From Lenzites betulinus (Eukaryota; Basidiomycota; Agaricomycetes; Polyporales; Polyporaceae): a stretch of DNA of 64,000 bases. The notes beneath the pieces are model-generated. The model worked only from the letters and a program-made list of their open reading frames with translations, was not told the DNA's origin and did not search any database. The stretch is from contig JABYQU010000022.1 in the NCBI GenBank assembly GCA_022264855.1, positions 372,001 to 436,000 on the forward strand. Direction: 5' to 3'. Shown in pieces: positions 30,417-41,638 of the stretch; within the stretch, counting starts at the first letter, position 1; the number at the start of each line of letters is the position of its first letter. The position numbers and the translations under genes are program-made.

Positions 30417-33400
30417 ACAGACCCTCGAAGAACGACAGATCCTGAGCCGAGAGCCCGCCCTTCGGCTTCGGGGCGCTGGGAGCGGGCGCCTGCGTCCCAC
30501 CGCTCTGGAAGTCCCACCCCTGGAACAACGAGCCAGACAGCGACGAACCCGATGTGGATGGCGGGGGCGGGAGAGCGGCAGCGCCCCCCATACCGCTCGA
30601 CGGACGCATGGGGTTAAGCATCGTAGGCGAGGACGCCAGCCCAGCACCGGGGAGCGGCGTCTCCTCTTCGTCCATCAGGCTGATCAGCGACGGCTTCGGG
30701 CCTGATGAGAATGGCCCGGGGATAGCTGCGGGGAGCGGTGACGGGGGCGCAGGCCATTGCCCCGGGCGTGCCGCCGCTTTCTCGACGAGGCTCAGCGTGT
30801 GCATGTGCTGCGCGGTGTGCGGGTTCCTGCGCGAGAGGAGAGACGAGTTCGACGAGGCGGACGGCAATGTGCGAAGATCCCCGGAAGGAGGGGGCGGGGC
30901 GATCGCGGGTTTGGCGGCGGGCGACTTCGCCGGGACGCGCGGAGGAGAAGGCGTCCGTAGGTTTGACGCAAAGAAGTCGCCCATGTCGTCAAACGCTGAC
31001 CGCTTCTTCGGCGTGAGCAGTGCCTGCTTTGATACGCCGGTGGGAAAGAGGGACGAGCTGGACGAGGCCAACATCTCGGACTTCGGAGACGAGGGTGAGG
31101 TCTGGAAGTCCGCGAAATCGTCGTCGTCGAAGGACGAGAGACCGGCGAGCGGGGCCGCGGGGGGTACTTGACCTGTCGGCGGGGAGATGATAGGGAGCGC
31201 AAACGGAGCCGGGCTTGGCGTAGTCGTCCGAGATTGTACGGAGGCTGCAGCCGCAACCAGCGTTCGAGGCGACTTCGCAATGGGTGAGGGTATAGGCGGA
31301 CTCGGCTTGAGGCTGGACGGCGACTGGAAGTCAGAGAAGTCATCGTCGTCGAAGAAATTCGACGCCAAAGGTGCAGCAGAAGAAGGGGAAATGGCGCTGC
31401 TCTGTGGAGGTGGTACTAGTGTCATGGCCGAAGGTTTAACGGAAGGACGTGCGGATGAAAAAGCGCTCGCCAGCGGGGTGGACAGAGCGGTCGGCGATAA
31501 CGACCCATTCGAGGGCATCATGGGTTGTGAGGATGCGAGCGGAGGGCTCACAGGTGTCGCTAGGTGAGGGTAAAGAGCCCCCAGAGGTACTGCTGAAGAG
31601 GGTGAGGTAGGGGATGTTTCAGCAGCCGTCTCGTAGGAGGTTCTAGAGGATGCCGTCGAAGCAGAGGTTGGTTCGCGCTCAGCCGTTTCCGATGCCGGCG
31701 CAATGGGGAGGGGGAATGGGGACGATAATTTCGGCTTGGCGGCCATGGTAGGCAGAAGGGGGCCTCGGAATGAAGGTGGCGGTGGGAGGGAGAAGCTCGA
31801 GATCGAATTCTTCGATGTCTGTAAACGCGATGGTGGTCGAGAAGAGGTTTGTTCTTGTGACGTGGGTGCACGGGTAAAGGAAGACCTTGAAGAACCCGCT
31901 CCTGGCGTAGCCGACGGCGTTATAGGCCGCGACGGTACAAGCGGTGGCGGAAGTGGAGGGACGGCCACCCCGCCTCCGATAGCGGATATTTTGGGCGGAC
32001 CAGTAGCCTCAGTACCGGAGCCTAAGGAAGCCCAAGAGTCTATCATTGCGCCAAAGTCGTTGGAGGTGTTCGCGCGTCCCACGTTGGAAGGGAGTGAGTT
32101 GTTGACCGGTGTAGCCGGTTTGGCTGCGGACGTCCTCGGGGGAGGCGCTAACGGGGGCGGTAAAGTAGGCACCGAAGACTCTCGTGCGCCGGCCACAAAC
32201 CTCTCCAGAGCATCCGTGGGGTCCTCGTCCGCATCGTCATTGGCGCTGGGAACGATGTCCGAAAGGAACTCAAGGTCATCAGATGAGAGCGCAAGTGAGC
32301 TCCGAGGGCTTCCACCAATCGCGCTCCCACGGCGGGAGAACCTGTTGAGAAATCGTGACATGGCCGAAGGCGCGGGCGGTGTACCAGATCTCTCCGGTAC
32401 TGGATCGGGAGCAGAGGCATACGAAGACGATGATGCAGCAGGCGTCATGGCCGCTGCGAATGCAACGGGCACATGTTGAGTGCTCGGGGGTTCAATAGGG
32501 GATGGGGAGGGCTGTGGTGGACTGCCAATTGTCGGCGCGACCACGCTGTCCTGGCTGGGCCGCCGCGACTCCACTTTCGCCTCCTCGACAGCCGGACTCC
32601 GCGGTTTGTCTAGAGAGGTTGGTCGGGCCTCACTTGACCCAGGTTCTGGAGACTGAGACGCAACCTGCGACTGGCGTCGACCCCAGAAGGAGAACATTCG
32701 GCCAGTGGGCTTCTTCTGGCTAGCCGCGTCCGCAGCAGACGTTGTAGACGTCTTCTCAACTATACGCCACCCCACAGGGATATCGTCCTCGACGATGTCT
32801 TTCTGTTCCTTCACGGAGATCTCCCAGGCAGTAGATCCCTTGGCCGCGAGATAATGAGACATCGGACTTCCTCTTGTTAGTGGCAGGTTCTTCGTCAACT
32901 TGACCGAGGTCGCGAGCTTCTTTGCTACCAGTGTTTGAGGAAAGCGTGCCGGGGCCTTCAATGACGGAGGCGGTAGGAACGACTCCATTAACTTCGTTCT
33001 ATTGCCCCAGACGTAGGTGAGATACACCGCCCAGACTCTGGTACTGGACGTCGACGGCACACTCACAGGCCAGGGACGCCTTCCAAGCCGCCGCGCCAAT
33101 CATCACGCCATGAGTTCTTATCCGCATCTAGCGCGCCCTTCGGAGCGTCAGGAAATAGGTCGCGACAAAGCTCCTCACATTGACCCAGAATGTGGGCCAA
33201 TAGTTCTGGCGGCTATGATGTGCACTTGGATCAATGGATGCAATCGCTGACTTACAGATGCCACTTACCACGCGTCGGTCTTGCTTGGCTTTTTCCTGTC
33301 GCGCTCGTTCCCATTCGTCGAGAGGCTCTTCTGATTTCTCTGCCTCGGCGTCCGTCCAAGCAGATGCTGCCCAGGGATCTTCGTCTGCTGCATTCAGAGA

Positions 33401-33958
33401 AAACCCCGGAGACTCCGCTATTTCTTCCTGCAAGCCAGTCTCAAAAGAGCCAAAACCATCCGGACTGGGAGGAGTGACAGGATCAGGACTCTCTTCATTA
33501 GGTTCTGGTGTGATAGTCAATGAAGGCGACGGAACGGGCGGAGAGCTTGGACGCTCTGGTGAGGGTGTCCGCTTGGACGGCTGGATCTCGTCTTCTTTCG
33601 GAGAATCGAAAGAAGGAAGTTCCACATGCGGTGTGGGTCCTGGAAGGTCTTTCGCAACAACAGCATCTTCGGCAGGAGCCTCCGAGGGCGTTTTACCCAA
33701 GGGGATACCTTCATAAACACTCGCACCCCAGGCCATGTCTGGCTCAGTCTGGCTCCAAGTAAAGCCGGGGCTGCCAGGTTCGTTCCACTGGATACCGGCG
33801 CCAGTAGACCATGAGGGGGCGGCAAGGTCTGCCTCCTCACCATAGGAACTTGTCGTGAGCTTCGTTGACGTCCATGTCGGAGCGGGGTCGTCCCTCAGGG
33901 CGGCAGGGATCGTGTGTGTCGTGTCAGTCCATGCGTTCTGGTACAGGTCGTCGTCCAT
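30415..33958 (-). CDS. large disordered protein with acidic DDxFxDFQ motifs, clathrin-adaptor-accessory-like
   Basis: About 1150 aa from three exons. The first (33958 to about 33278) starts MDDDLYQNAWTDTTHTIPAA and ends KAKQDRR. A middle exon codes PPELLAHILGQCEELCRDLF and on to GVPG. The third joins at an acceptor near 33000, giving TKLMESFLPPPSLKAPARF, and runs to FFEGL. A short ordered block (WEISVKEQKDIVEDDIPVGWRIVE) sits after the middle exon. Most of the rest is S/P/A-rich disorder. Acidic-Phe motifs recur: FDDDDFSDFQSPSS, FDDDDFADFQTSPSS, FDDMGDFFAS and DGFGSFETG. Such motifs bind the appendage domains of AP-1/AP-2/GGA, as in aftiphilin or Laa2, so a role in clathrin-mediated trafficking is a reasonable inference. 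I cannot name the orthologue. Confidence 0.65.
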
Positions 33959-34260
33959 GAGCGTCGCCTAGATCATCGGTCGCCGTTGTCGAGAGGAGAT
34001 GGCGGGAAGCGTGGAAGCGTGTGCGGACAGAGCCTGAGCAAGGCCGACGAGCCGACCGGAGTCGAGCAGCGGCAACTGAGACGAGACGCGCGCAGCAAGA
34101 GACGCCCGTGAAGCCGGGGTCCTCAGGGTCCGACTCGCGGGCGCAGACCCGGGAGACCGCATGGACCGGGGAGACGGTTATTCGGCGGTGTTGCTGTCGC
34201 CTTTCGAATTCAGTCCGCACCGCGAATCACCTGGCTTGACTCTTACCCTCATCCTCCGCC
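33959..34260. other. divergent promoter region (adaptor-like / Ste50)
   Basis: 302 bp between two divergent ATGs, GC-rich on the left and CT-rich just before the Ste50 start. No gene seen. Confidence 0.4.
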
Positions 34261-36723
34261 ATGGACGCGTCGTCCAACGAGCTCAAGACTTGCATCCTGG
34301 ACTGGGACGAGAACGACGTCCACAACTGGCTCTCCAGACTCGGCTTCCCACAGTACGAGCAGCAGGTCAAAGGTCTGTTCTCTTGTTCGTCTCGTCGATA
34401 CCAACAAGTCGCCCATGCCTTCCCAGAGCACAACATTTCCGGCGATGCCCTCTGCCTCCTCGACCCTGATGGTCTCAAGGATATGGGAATTGCTACCATC
34501 GGCCAGCGTCTCACCATCCTCAAAGCCGTTTACAATGTCAAGCTTGCCCAGAACATCCCTATTGATCCCGAACACTATGTGCCCCCTTGTAAGTTCTCAC
34601 CTCCCGACCGCGGATCCCACTTGACATCTTCCGCAGCGGAAGTGGAGGAGCGCCAGGAGGTTAGCGTGGGACGATTATATGAGCTGTTGAAGGACCAAAG
34701 TGCGTTGCATTCTCTAACCACATTTGCGATTGCCTCACCGGTCGGTAGGCGAACGTCTTCGCACACTGGAAGAGGACAATAGGAGGCTCAGCGACACCTT
34801 AAGCAATTGCCTGGAGGATCTTAGCCAGCTTCGCAGCTCATCTTCACGTTCGCAGCTGGTAAGTCGTGTGATCGTTACTTGGAGATGATCTTAATGCTGC
34901 CCCGCAGGTGGATTCGGAGAGTCCGGTACAACGTTCGCATACGTTTAAATGGGGTCCATTCGTCAAGCCTGCTAAATCTCCCACCAAAACCACAACAGAC
35001 GTCGAATCTCCTCAACCATCTCCTCAGCGCATGGAGCACGACATTCACCACAATCCCTCTCGACAGCTTTCGTCAGCGTATACTGACAAGCCAAGAGCTT
35101 CTGGAGCCACGCTTGTTGGAAGTGAAGCGTCGACTAGCCAGCATCCATCGTACTTGAACGCGAACACCCTGCAGCCCAATCCGGCGCCTCCCCGACCTCA
35201 GCGCCAGGACAGTCAAGACAATCTCAAGAGCTTCAAAGTCAGTTTAGACGATCCTGCGTGGAAGGTCCTTCCAGCTGCGCTGAAGAAGTACAAGATCAAC
35301 AACGACGACTGGCAGAACTATGCCATGTTCATTTGCTATGGCGCTCCGGGTACGTCATGCGAGAGTGCCGTAAAGCTGTGGAGTACCGGGACTCGTGGGC
35401 TGATACACTCCCAGGGAGTCGCATCGAGCGTTGTTTGAGCTACGACGAGAAACCTTTACTGCTTTTCCAGAAACTGAAGGACGCGAAGAAGAACCCTGTT
35501 TTCATGCTCAAACACATCAAGGATATCCGCTCTCCGATAGCTGTGGCGCAGCAGAAGCAGGCTGCTCGGAAGGCGTCGGCTACCGAAGGCGGGTCTGCGA
35601 AGTCCACATCCACGCCAGGCCCATCTGCAAACTCTCACTCTCAGGGACAACACCTCGGCCAGTCCCCTTCCCAAGACGGCCGTGGCCGCCCTCCCAAGCT
35701 CCAGGTAAACAGCCAGCTGCCGAACCCAGCCCCCGGCCTATTGACCAGCGTGCCGAATGCCCAGTCGGGCTGGCCGGAGTTGATGTCACCAATGGTCGAG
35801 AAAGGCGATCCCCACGCAGACGCGTCAAAGGGGCAGGGCGACCCAGGTCCTGCCGGCAATGCCGAGGTCGCGGACGGTGGCACGCCTCCCATCCTGCGAG
35901 AGATGCCGCCGGCGTCGGAAGTGTCGTACGCTGTTGCGATCTATCCCTACATGGCGGAGCAGGAAGACGAGTTCGACGTCGTTGTGTGCGTACTGTGCTT
36001 GCCGCGGTTGACGGTCGCTAACCTTCCGCATGTAGAGGCGATACGTTTATCATTGTTTCAAGAGCGCGAGGGTGGTGGGTCGTCCAGCGCGACCCTGCAG
36101 GGTCCGGTCAAGTGGAGCAAGATGTATCGATGCAAGGCTGGGTTCCCGCCGGTTGCCTGTTGGAGACGAAGGTCCCCGTGGCGACCGCAATTGCGGAAGC
36201 CACCGCTCGAGGCGGCATGGCAGGGTCACCGCCACCTTCCCCGCCAGGCACAACACCGATATTGCCATTGAGCATCCTATCGACCAGCTTCCCCGGCATC
36301 GCGCTGATGGACTACAAGAAGAAGGGCGAAGAAGAGCTAGATCTTCAGAAGGACGACTCTCTAAGAGTGTTCAAGAGGTACAATCACTGGTCATACGTGA
36401 GTTCCACCCTTCGTCAGTTGCTGCGCACCGATCCTGATGACCACTAAATCAGGCCGTCAAAGAAGAGTCGGGAGATCGTGGATGGGTCCCAGTATGTATC
36501 TACTATCTATACCTTCTTCGTGGGACTAACAGTCGTATCGCAGTCATGGTTCATCGGCAAGGTTCCTTCATCGGGCGGCACGCCAGCGACGCCCAGCGTC
36601 AGCAACGCGCCAAATCTGTCTGTCACCGACCAGGATTCGCGGTACGCCGACCTTACTGCTAGCCAGCAAGCGCAGGTTTCGCCGATGTCCTCCGCATTCC
36701 CACCCATTCAGTCGCGAACATGA
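34261..36723 (+). CDS. Ste50/Ubc2-type MAPK pathway adaptor (SAM-RA-SH3-SH3)
   Basis: Adaptor linking the MAPKKK Ste11 to Ras/Cdc42-type GTPases in pheromone, filamentation and osmotic signalling. Start at 34261. The SAM domain spans about residues 12-80 (WDENDVHNWLSRLGFPQYEQQ, EHNISGDALCLLDPDGLKDMGI, IGQRLTILKAV). A coiled coil follows (ERLRTLEEDNRRLSDTLSNC), then the Ras-association domain (FKVSLDDPAWKVLPAALKKY, NNDDWQNYAMFICYG, CLSYDEKPLLLFQKLKDAKK, PVFMLKHIKDI). After a proline-rich linker come two SH3 domains: YAVAIYPYMAEQEDEFDVVVGDTF, with GWWVVQ and GWVPAGCLLE, and ALMDYKKKGEEELDLQKDDSL, with HWSYAVKEE and GWVPSWFIGK. Two SH3 domains in a Ste50 homologue are the basidiomycete arrangement known from Ustilago Ubc2. 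About eight short introns. Confidence 0.88.
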
Positions 36724-37614
36724 GCCAGGTTCTCGTCGCTGTGTTACGCGTCCTGGGCACCCCCGCTATCTCCGGACTTCCTCGCTCGTTGCATTATGTG
36801 TATCTTCACGACCTTTCACGACCTGCATTTATCCATTGTTGACCCCGGGCGATTCGCATCGCGTGGTCGACCGTTCGCTCTTTCACCATCGCACGTTTAC
36901 CCCTTCCACATTGTTTTCCCAAGCCGCTCCCTAATGTTATTAGGCTTCCTTCCCGCAGACTGGCATGCTAATCCTGTCCGCCTCCATCTACCCTTCCTGT
37001 GCCTCCCATCGGCGCTCCCACCGTCTCTGCGTTTCATTCCTCAGTCCTCGTTGTCCATCGCTTGTACGTCGTACCCTGGATTGCCTTTGTTCGCTCGTCC
37101 TCTCCTCTCCCTCTCATTAGGATGCATACAACACATACATACGTTCTTTCGCTCGTTGCTGTGGGCCTCGCATCGCACGTTATGCTTCGTACTGTACACA
37201 TAGTTATATATACATCCACGGAATTCTGAGAAAACCTGTTCACATTGACTCCGTAACCTCACATAGAACTGCATGATAGCTTTGTCCCCCTCGCGCCTTA
37301 TAGTAACCACGGTGTGGAGATGTTGCTTGTTGTTGGGTCTCGGGGCCATCAATGATCTCGAAGTGATATCGAACGACGAGGGTACACTTGGCAAGGACGG
37401 CATGTAGAAATGTAGAAAGTGGCATTCGCGAATCGCAAGTCCCGATCTCTCCTCCGTGATTAGACGCCCATTTATACGAGGCACGTGATCGTTCAGGAAT
37501 CGAACATTGGCGCTATCCGGCGGAAAGCAAGTCTTTCTCTGCTACCCCCGCGTCCCGCACGCTCCCTTCACATCTGTATCATCCTGGATTACGCCGAGAG
37601 TACACAGAGGCCAT
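36724..37614. other. intergenic, Ste50 3' side and J-protein promoter
   Basis: 891 bp. The left part is pyrimidine-rich on the plus strand and is probably 3' UTR. On the minus strand a TATAAAT box (37468-37474) lies about 45-50 bp upstream of an ATG at 37425 opening a 61-aa frame (37425-37240, MPLSTFLHAVLAKCTLVVRY start). This may be a small unannotated gene, but there is no family match and little evidence. Confidence 0.3.
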
Positions 37615-38536
37615 ATGGCCGCGGCACGAAACCTGTATGACATCCTAGGCGTTCCTCAGAATGCTACCGCCGACGAAGGTGCGTCCGTGCCTGCATATTT
37701 GGAAACGCGAATGGAAGCAGATGGCGCGCGTGCCGCACAGTGAGGAGGGCGTACAAGATCAGGGCGCTGGAGACGCACCCAGGTATGTAGCGGAAGCATA
37801 TACGTGAAGCGAATAGCAAGCCGACTCGAGAAACTCCAGATAAACTTCCTGTTGGCTCAGACGAGGCCGAGATCAATGCTGCGGAAAGCGAGTTCAGGGA
37901 TGTAAGTGCTCCATGTTGCTCGTGCATATCCTTGATTGTATGGCTAAGTCTTCGTCGCCATTCCAGGTCCGGACCGCATTCGAGGTCCTCGGGGATCCTG
38001 CGAAACGCAAGGTACGCTCTTCGCCGATCCCTTCGACCCTCGCTTGCGACCTAACGCCCTCCCGAAGGCCTACGACAACGGCTTAAATTATGTGCGCCGT
38101 CGACGCACCTCCCCCGAGGAGGTGCAGGCGCGTCTGGCGCGCGAACGCGCCGAATGGCAACGGAAGGCGGAGCTGCGTCACCAGGAGCGGATGCGCGTCC
38201 TGCACGAGGAGATCCTCGCGAGCCAGAAGCGCTACCAGGACACGCTCGCGCAGGCGGAGCTCCGCTACCAGGACCGCATGAAGGTGCTCGAGGAGCAGCT
38301 GCGCTTCACACGGGAGGCGGAGCGTGCCACGGACGCCAAGAGCGAGGGCACGTACACGCTCGCGGACGAGCTTCTCAGCGACCTCCGGCGACGCTGTCCC
38401 GAGTGGGAGGTCCGCAGGCAGAAGGTGTTGTTGGTGAGTGCGCTCGCTCTCGTCGTGCGCCACGCCTTGAAAGTGACTGTAGGAGGATCCGCAGAAGCAG
38501 CCGGCACGGGTCGAGAGCGCGCCGAACGCGCAGTGA
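37615..38536 (+). CDS. small J-domain protein with long coiled coil
   Basis: Co-chaperone-like protein of roughly 220 aa. Exon 1 starts at 37615 (MAAARNLYDILGVPQNATADE). A small exon adds VRRAYKIRALETHP and the next completes the HPD motif as HPDKLPVGSDEAE. Then come FRDVRTAFEVLGDPAKRK and AYDNGLNYVRRR. After the J domain the chain is a long charged coiled coil (SPEEVQARLARERAEWQRKAELRHQ, repeated LRYQDRM and LRHQERM phrases) and a short tail from a last exon ending ESAPNAQ. Six exons separated by introns of about 45-65 nt. There is no G/F or zinc-finger region, so it is a class III J protein; its client is unknown. Confidence 0.8.
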
Positions 38537-38747
38537 AAGGAAGAAGAACAGTCTCTTGTGCCATACGTTATCTCTCTGTTGTGTGTCTGGCTTAGGTTCT
38601 TATTGCGATATTTAACGGATTCTTTCTCGGCTGTATCCTCTCGCCATGCACGGCGCCGTGCGGGGGTCGACGTAACGTTGACTAGAGCGGCGTAAGCCAT
38701 ATACCCGTTCATGTACATCCTTATATGTAAATGTTAAGGTGCCTGGG

Positions 38748-39491
38748 CTAACTACAACTCATGAGCGCGATCCACAGGACACGGGCAATCTGCGCACCTG
38801 TCGGGTCGACCCCCAACGCCTTCAGTCTGCTCAGCGCAATCCTCCCTACGTCTGCCACCGCCCTTTCCAACTCTTGCTTCCACTGCGCTCCGCCCACTTC
38901 TACGCTCTCTACGCTGGTCACCGGCGGTTCATCCGCGCTCAGAGAATGCTCGAAACCGAGGGCGACCTCCATCTCGTCCATAATTTCGGCACGCGATCGC
39001 CCGTTCACGAACGTGATATACACCAGCCCAGGGTACCTGCGCTCATAGCACGCGTTCAGATGGCCAAGCCGAGCGAGGACCTCCGGAGGGGTCGCCTTGG
39101 CCAGCTGTTCCTGCGCGCTGAGCTGCGAGAGGCCCTTGACCTCGCCGATGCGCGGGTGCGCGGCAATGAATTGTGCCCTCTCCTCATCTGGCCACGTTCC
39201 CAGCACCTTCACGACGACATCGATGAGGGCTTTGTAGGACAGAACCGGCGGCGAGTGCTCGATGTGGGTCACAACGGCAGGAACGAGGGCGCTGTAGAGG
39301 ATGGGCGAAGCTTCGAAGAGCAGGGCAAGCGCCCTGGCGAGCGGGCCGTCTTGCTTTCCGGAAGTGTCGGAGACGGCGTCCAGGAGCGGGGGGAGGGCAG
39401 GCGCGTCTGTGGAAGCAGTCGGGAGCGGTGCGAAGACGTCTTTGGCGTCCCCGAGAGGCTTGACGGAGTGTATCCAGCTACGCATCCTCAC
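38748..39491 (-). CDS. OHCU decarboxylase (uric acid degradation)
   Basis: 2-oxo-4-hydroxy-4-carboxy-5-ureidoimidazoline decarboxylase, the last step turning the uricase product into S-allantoin, in cytosol or peroxisome. Intronless, 247 aa. Motifs include PLARALALLFEASPILYSAL, the catalytic HPRIGE (FIAAHPRIGEVKGLSQLSAQEQ, catalytic His and downstream Glu of this family) and LNACYERRYPGLVYITFVNGRSRAEI, the substrate-loop block. The first residues (MRMRSWIHSVKP) could start at either Met; the difference is two residues. No uricase or transthyretin-like gene is next to it. No PTS1 at the C-terminus (ends MSCS). Confidence 0.88.
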   Translation of the reverse strand: MRMRSWIHSVKPLGDAKDVFAPLPTASTDAPALPPLLDAVSDTSGKQDGPLARALALLFEASPILYSALVPAVVTHIEHSPPVLSYKALIDVVVKVLGTWPDEERAQFIAAHPRIGEVKGLSQLSAQEQLAKATPPEVLARLGHLNACYERRYPGLVYITFVNGRSRAEIMDEMEVALGFEHSLSADEPPVTSVESVEVGGAQWKQELERAVADVGRIALSRLKALGVDPTGAQIARVLWIALMSCS

Positions 39492-40034
39492 AGACAGAGT
39501 ACAAGATCGATATGGCGGACTTGTATCGTGTGCAACTGCTCGTAATGCATCCTTTGTTACGTTTGTGGATTTGATCGGTACTACTATACATGTTAGCGCC
39601 CATTAAACCGGCGCCAGCGCTCCTCGACGTTAGGCCCTCTCTCACCTTTTTATTCGACCTTTGACACCGACGTTCTCATAAGAATCCAGCACCTCGCCGC
39701 CTATTTTCAGACACTCTATGTGCGCAGTATGCGTAGGGATAGAACGGAGCGGCCATCGAGGGGAGCGACCCTACCACGGTGCATGACATTTTCAGCCCAG
39801 CGCGGAGTCCGCTCCAGCACGAGGCACATCCCATCAGGAGCAGCCCTAAATGCTTGAACAGGCAGCTTCTACTGCCACCGACAAGAGACTACGGGCCTAG
39901 ACACCTTGTATTCGCATTACGCATATGCCCAGGCTTCTGTCTGCACTACCAGCTTCCGACAGCCACCACTAGAGTCTGCCGCATACACCCGTCTACGCAC
40001 GAACTACAGCACTTGGGCAACACTAGTACTGGCT
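39492..40034. other. intergenic, divergent promoters
   Basis: 543 bp between OHCU decarboxylase (-) and the cytidylyltransferase-like gene (+). Contains a GC-rich patch and no recognisable gene. Confidence 0.4.
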
Positions 40035-41067
40035 ATGCGACGCTCCACCGACGCGCTCTCCGTGCTCTCCACGGACGACCTCGCGGACTACGACGTGATC
40101 TCGGACGGCCCGCGCTCGCTCGAGTCGAGCATCGCCGACCTCGGCCAGGCCCCCCGGTTCGCGGGCGGCGAGCCCGCGCCCCTGCCGTCCGCGAAGGAGA
40201 AGTTCGACACGGTGGGGCTCACCGCGGAGGAGATCCAGGCGCATGTGCAGCGCTCGATCGGCGCGCCGCCGGGCGCGCGGGGGGACGAGACGAGGACATG
40301 GCGGGTGTACGTCGACGGTGTCTTCGGGCCTCTAACACCAAAGTGAATAACCGTCTTTCACCCTCTCCACGTCTTCGGGATACTGGGTTTCTGACGAGCC
40401 TCTCGCGCGCACAGGGATGTATTACAACTAAGGCAGGCGAAGCTATCTTTCCCCGCCGTGCACCTGGTGGTCGGAGTGTTCCCGGACGACGTGTGCAGAG
40501 AGCACGCGAGCGCGGTGGACATCCCGCACGAAGACCGCTGCGAAGTGGTGCGCCACTGCAGGTGGGTGGACGAGGTCGTGCCAGACGCGCCGTGGACGCT
40601 GCACGAGCGGTTCCTGCGCGCACGCCACATCGACTATGTCGCGATCGACGAGGGCACGTCGATAGACCCGGACATCGACAGAGAGCGGCTGAAGGGGTAC
40701 GACCTCGTGAAGAGCCTGCGTGAGTGCTGCGGGCCGTTTCGCAATCCCGAGTTGTTTCGCGGCTGAGATCTGAGACTTCGCATGCGTGCTTATAGGGAAG
40801 GCTATTCCGACGCGGAAGACGAACATGTCCACTCCCATGCCGAAGAGCGTTGATCCGTTCAAGAAGGCTGCGGAGAAGGATTCGACGCCGGCCGGGGGGA
40901 CTGGGACGGTGAAGAGAGCGCCGCCAAAGTTGGCGACGGAGACGTCGGATGCGGGTCCGAGGGCGGATATCCTGGAAGCGATGGACACGCCTTTCGAAGA
41001 ACCGCCGGAGCCTGCAGCGTTCGAGGAGCCGAAGGTCGACGAATTTGGAACGGGGATTGGGGTGTAG
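40035..41067 (+). CDS. choline-phosphate cytidylyltransferase-like protein lacking HxGH (probable pseudoenzyme)
   Basis: Exons 40035-40342, 40415-40719 and 40796-41067 give 294 aa. The N-terminus (STDDLADYDVISDGPRSLESSI) and the core (RVYVDGVF, LQLRQAKLSFPAVHLVVGVFPDD, RCEVVRHCRWVDEVVPDAPW, IDYVAIDEGTSIDPDID, IPTRKT) clearly belong to the CCT family that makes CDP-choline. However, the CTP-binding DLFHxGHA segment after VDGVF is replaced by eight residues, GPLTPKDV. Both His are gone, and this is exactly where intron 1 lies. The second signature, RTEGISTS, reads RKTNMSTP. Length and all other blocks are kept, so it looks like a maintained, catalytically dead paralogue rather than a random wreck. 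A mis-read splice site or sequence error at 40330-40415 is the alternative. Confidence 0.7.
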
Positions 41068-41638
41068 AGATAGGGTCTGTTTTAGACTTGTGTCATCATT
41101 GAAAGCCTTCATCATATAGATGAGGAGCATTGGAACCGGTTCCTGCTGACTTAGAGTGCCCACTGTCATTGGAATTCAAAAGGCCGCCATGCCGCAAAGT
41201 GAGTTTGTCAACAACAGCTTTTCAGGTGCTTCACATCATACTATGCGTATGTACTAGGATAGCTTGTGCACCGATCAGTACTGCCGCAGCCAGGTGCGGG
41301 GATGGATTGCGTTCCGGACCATTGCTATTTGCGTCCCGCGCTACACGCGGAGCGCCGAACTCGGAGGCGGAGGAAGAGCGGACGTGCCCTTGCTCTCGTC
41401 GCTCGATCTACTCACTATCAACTCGGACTCGGAGCTGTCGTCCAATTCCGCGTACCTCTCCCCGACAGCATATGCGCTTTCTGACATATGCTACTCATTC
41501 TAGGCAGTCTGGTCGTTGGCGTGGAGACTATAGAAATGTAGCGACTCCGAAACACACTCCCGACATCCCGACATCCTACATCCGCATCGCCCGGCTCCTG
41601 CGTTACATATCATAAAGCGGTCTGCTCAAACTCGTAAA
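41068..41638. other. intergenic
   Basis: 571 bp with only short open frames of unconvincing composition. Confidence 0.4.

Noticed and set aside
36796..37203. 135-aa plus-strand frame after Ste50
   Set aside because: Pyrimidine-rich DNA giving a Ser/Leu/Phe/Pro-rich product; better explained as the 3' UTR of Ste50.
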